DNA of 21,489 nt from Bigelowiella natans CCMP2755 (lineage: Eukaryota > Cercozoa > Chlorarachniophyceae): assembly GCA_000320545.1 (NCBI GenBank), contig ADNK01003047.1, forward strand, positions 1-21,489, written 5' to 3'. The notes under the pieces are model-generated. The model was not told where the DNA came from and made no database searches. It worked only from the letters and a program-made list of their open reading frames with translations. Position numbers and translations under genes: made by a program. Position 1 is the first letter of the stretch. Every line of letters begins with the position of its first letter. This document shows positions 20,860 through 21,489 of the stretch, piece by piece.

Positions 20860-20941
20860 TCTTCTCCTTCACATCAAAAACTTTTCCTTTCAATATATAT
20901 ATGATGATATATTTACTACTACTACTACTACTACTACTACT
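20684..20941. repeat. (TAG)n, (TA)n and (TAC)n tracts
   Basis: Three simple repeats in 260 bp: TAG 20684-20714, TA 20820-20857, TAC 20915-20941. Long frames across them (for example on the plus strand to 21329) are repeat-derived. Confidence 0.92.
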
Positions 20942-21065
20942 TACTACTGCCATTGCATATAATATAACAGCTATACGTGATTGTCAGTTATCAAATACTC
21001 AATGGATGTGGTGTATTAGGGAATTCGAAAAGTTGCGCCGGGAGGATTTGATGATTTCAATCCAA

Positions 21066-21068
21066 TGT

Positions 21069-21111
<43 letters not shown>
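21066..21111. repeat. (TG)n microsatellite
   Basis: TG run after the coding-like segment 20971-21065; read as protein it is a Cys-Val repeat, an artefact. Confidence 0.93.
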
Positions 21112-21112
<1 letters not shown>

Positions 21113-21489
21113 TTGTATTCACTTCTCCATCATTATACAGTGGTACTATATTCGGATTTGTTTGCGTAAAAGTTGTATACTTGCGTGCAGTGTGTGCTGT
21201 TTGTTTACGTGTATACCTAGACTCTGCTTTACTATTTTGTACACTCTTATGTTATTCCGATTCCTTCTGCCTCCACTCTCCTCCTCCCTCCCCCTCCTTC
21301 TCTTTCCCTGTTTAGTCTTATCGATATGAGTCACAATAACATCACCGAGCTTAAAGGAAACCTCCTCAGAGGAAAGAAAGACAATTTGGTTCTCCTCCCT
21401 CATCGGCACACATCAACACCATATGATCATTGAAATTCGACAACCTTCTCGCTCTCTCTCTGTCTCCCTCTCTCTCTCTCTCTCTCTCT

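Larger units (their letters stand above)
20548..21489. other. Repeat-rich right end with possible further exons
   Basis: Contains (CTC)n 20551-20588, (TAG)n about 20684-20714, (TA)n 20820-20857, (TAC)n 20915-20941, (TG)n 21066-21111 and (CT)n from about 21451 to the edge. Between them, about 20971-21065 (plus) reads IRDCQLSNTQWMWCIREFEK and looks coding, following AACAG at 20966-20970. A very strong pyrimidine tract and TTTAG at about 21312-21316 precede a coding-like plus frame to 21435, though the minus strand (21146-21409) is also open. No gene model could be closed. Confidence 0.4.

Noticed and set aside
20640-21329. 229-codon plus-strand frame
   Set aside because: Built mostly from (TAG)n, (TA)n, (TAC)n and (TG)n; only the part at about 20971-21065 looks coding.
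1-21489. CRISPR array, tRNA, rRNA, LTR or DNA transposon
   Set aside because: No spaced direct repeats, no cloverleaf with conserved boxes that I could find by eye, and no transposase, reverse transcriptase or terminal repeats. All repeats seen are simple-sequence or palindromic.

Overview
The window is nuclear DNA of a eukaryote, probably a protist or alga. Genes are split by many short GT-AG introns (about 59-490 bp, mostly 70-300), proteins are typically eukaryotic (PPR, PH domain, Ras-like GTPase, zf-4CXXC_R1 zinc finger, MATE transporter), and simple-sequence repeats occur in almost every intron and spacer. I cannot name the lineage from sequence alone. No bacterial operon, rRNA, tRNA, CRISPR array or recognisable transposon was seen.

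All gene models below were assembled by hand from reading frames, intron phase and family motifs. Layout: (1) 113-1846, minus strand: the 5' six exons of a MATE-family transporter that runs off the left edge. (2) 1847-2184: short divergent promoter interval. (3) 2185-6220, plus strand: a complete nine-exon, 777-residue, probably mitochondrial PPR protein. (4) 6221-7708: convergent spacer holding a remarkable island of short palindromes. (5) 7709-10286, minus: a ten-exon Ras-like GTPase with degenerate G4/G5 motifs. (6) 10287-11239: divergent spacer. (7) 11240-13044, plus: a nine-exon PH-domain protein with a Gln-rich tail. (8) 13045-13987: spacer with a second palindrome island. (9) 13988-14826: a small gene whose strand I cannot settle. 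(10) 14874-18840, minus: a 14-exon protein with a CDCA7-type zf-4CXXC_R1 cysteine array. (11) 18841-19153: divergent promoter interval. (12) 19154-20547, plus: a secreted, low-complexity, Lys- then acid-rich protein, followed by repeat-rich DNA with possible further exons to the right edge.

The genes do not form a pathway. Neighbours mostly alternate in strand, giving short divergent promoter intervals and longer convergent spacers. The most notable points are the two palindrome islands, a 54-bp duplication that copies a 5' splice site in the PPR gene, the GTPase that has lost its guanine-specificity motif, and the CDCA7-like gene. No computation or database search was possible; family calls rest on motif recognition.
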